From Rhizobium gallicum bv. gallicum R602sp (GTDB lineage Bacteria; Pseudomonadota; Alphaproteobacteria; Rhizobiales; Rhizobiaceae): a stretch of DNA of 64,000 nt. A program made the translations under genes and the position numbers. Location: assembly GCF_000816845.1 (NCBI RefSeq), contig NZ_CP006877.1, positions 1,121,501 to 1,185,500 of the forward strand. Reading direction: 5' to 3'. Below, piece by piece: positions 62,966 to 64,000 of the stretch; position 1 is the stretch's first letter, and every line of letters starts with the position of its first letter. The notes below the pieces were generated by a model. That model was not told where the DNA came from. It worked only from the letters and a program-made list of their open reading frames with translations, and made no database searches.

Positions 62966-64000
62966 ATGGCCGCCCCCATCGGCACCGACCTTTCCGCCGC
63001 GTTCCTCACCGCACCCGTTCCCCCAAGCAATTGGCTGGTGATCTTGCCGGTTGTGCATTGCATCGTGCTCGGCGCGCTGATGCTGATGCTTCGCGCCCAT
63101 GTCCGCCTGCATGCGTTGATCGCCGTCCTCGGCCTGGCGGCCTTGGTGCTGGTCGACGCGGTGTTGTTGAAACGGGTGATCGACGATGGCCCAGTCACGA
63201 TGGTGATGGGGCGCTGGTTGCCGCCTTTCGGCATTGCCTTCACCGTCGACCTCTTCGGCGCGCTGATGGCGCTTGCAGCCGCGATCGCGGCGCTTGTGAG
63301 CAGCCTCTATGCTCTCACCGACATCGACGCGGGCGGGCGGCGCTTCGGCTTCTTCCCGTTCCTGATGCTCCTGATGGCAGGCGTGTCCGGGGTGTTTCTC
63401 ACCGGCGACATTTTTAACCTCTATGTCTGGTTCGAGGTGTTGCTGATCTCGTCCTTCGGCCTGCTGATCCTTGGATCCGAGCGCGAGCAGATCGACGGTG
63501 CCATGAAATATGCGGTGCTGAACCTGATCGGCACGACGCTCTTTCTGATTGCGGTCGGCTACCTCTACGCGATCTTCGGCACGCTCAACATGGCCGACAT
63601 CGCCCTGAAGGCCGCGGGCCTGCGCGATACCGCGCCGCTGATGACGTTGGCTGCCCTCTTCCTTTTTGCCTTCGCCATGAAGGCCGCCGCTTTCCCGGTA
63701 AACTTCTGGCTGCCGGCCTCCTATCATACGCCGCGCATCGTCGTCTCCGCGCTCTTTGCCGGTCTGCTCACCAAGGTCGGCATCTACGCGTTGATCCGGG
63801 TGGTGGTGATGCTGCTGCCGGTGGAGCGCGAGGCGCTGAGCCTGATGATCGCGCTTGTCGGCGCCGCAACCGTCCTCATGGGCGCACTCGGCGCGCTGGC
63901 GCAAACCGATATCCGCCGCATGCTCGGCTACGTCGTCATTTCCGGCATCGGCAACATGCTTGCCGGTATCGCGATCGGCACGCCGGGTGGCGTCAGCGGC
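62966..64000 (+). CDS. mrpD: Mrp antiporter subunit D (3' partial)
   Basis: The first 345 residues of this NuoN-like proton-translocating subunit are visible; the frame is open at the window end. TGDIFNLYVWFEVLLISSFG and AFAMKAAAFPVNFWLPASYH with the key lysine, then GLLTKVGIYALIR, are diagnostic. GGGAGGA precedes the ATG. The E, F and G subunits should follow outside the window. Confidence 0.93.
   Translation, partial: MAAPIGTDLSAAFLTAPVPPSNWLVILPVVHCIVLGALMLMLRAHVRLHALIAVLGLAALVLVDAVLLKRVIDDGPVTMVMGRWLPPFGIAFTVDLFGALMALAAAIAALVSSLYALTDIDAGGRRFGFFPFLMLLMAGVSGVFLTGDIFNLYVWFEVLLISSFGLLILGSEREQIDGAMKYAVLNLIGTTLFLIAVGYLYAIFGTLNMADIALKAAGLRDTAPLMTLAALFLFAFAMKAAAFPVNFWLPASYHTPRIVVSALFAGLLTKVGIYALIRVVVMLLPVEREALSLMIALVGAATVLMGALGALAQTDIRRMLGYVVISGIGNMLAGIAIGTPGGVSG

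Noticed and set aside
1..64000. CRISPR arrays, tRNA/rRNA genes, insertion sequences, integrases or phage genes
   Set aside because: None found on reading; repeats present are inverted intergenic elements without spacers or transposase genes.

Overview
The window is a chromosome-like stretch from an alpha-proteobacterium of the Rhizobiaceae, Rhizobium/Ensifer-like. This is inferred from high GC3 codon use, from families typical of rhizobia (DUF930, RHH_4 ribbon-helix-helix, GCG_CRPN, the dmeRF nickel/cobalt operon, COG3904-like), and from several dispersed intergenic inverted repeats resembling Rhizobium intergenic mosaic elements (RIME). I see no rRNA, tRNA, CRISPR array, intact insertion sequence or prophage. 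Most of it is ordinary core and accessory metabolism in short operons of one to four genes.

Layout. 1-4.4 kb: the end of a LapB-like type I secretion operon (ABC ATPase, HlyD adaptor, then an unusual ribbon-helix-helix plus PAS-like protein), converging on a LapG-type periplasmic cysteine protease. Together they suggest secretion and regulated release of a surface adhesin. 4.6-10.6 kb: a periplasmic-binding lipoprotein, an ABC-F ATPase behind a 24-codon leader ORF and a pairing-rich leader, a PhnA/YjdM-like protein, a HerA-like ATPase, and a small glycine-rich protein with a 16-bp palindrome in its promoter. 10.6-20 kb: a solitary zwf, trans-aconitate methyltransferase, an EF-hand protein, a decayed LysR gene, a phosphoesterase, a zinc alcohol dehydrogenase, a branched-chain aminotransferase and a GAF-adenylate cyclase. 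20.2-32.3 kb: stress functions, namely a large-subunit catalase with an EcfG-type promoter, superoxide dismutase and an ADP-ribose/CDP-alcohol-type phosphoesterase, plus an MFS pump, a TauE-family permease, a decayed MmeI-like DNA methyltransferase and a membrane-protein/COG3904-like pair. 32-41.3 kb: a YafY regulator divergent from a LysE exporter, cytochromes c, DJ-1 and GNAT proteins, a phospholipase-D-like protein, dmeR-dmeF with its operator, and a class A beta-lactamase. 41.5-58.5 kb: PQQ glucose dehydrogenase, SelO, a homocysteine methyltransferase with a small DUF1127-like partner, a TetR regulator, oligopeptidase B, an AI-2E-type permease, a methyltransferase, a VOC protein, a universal stress protein, a PAQR protein, GNAT and MsrB. 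58.8-64 kb: the start of an Mrp (Mnh/Pha) cation/proton antiporter operon, mrpA-B-C-D, cut off in mrpD by the window end.

The most notable signals are: (i) the ABC-F leader, with a strong ribosome-binding site, a short ORF holding macrolide-arrest-like motifs and repeated mutually pairing segments; (ii) a family of long inverted repeats, three of them compound, including copies sitting inside the Mrp operon; (iii) the RHH-PAS protein in a secretion operon; (iv) several decayed genes (a LysR remnant, an MmeI-like methyltransferase and a frameshifted small hypothetical) lying between intact genes. I identify functions from motifs and family memory only; no searches were run.
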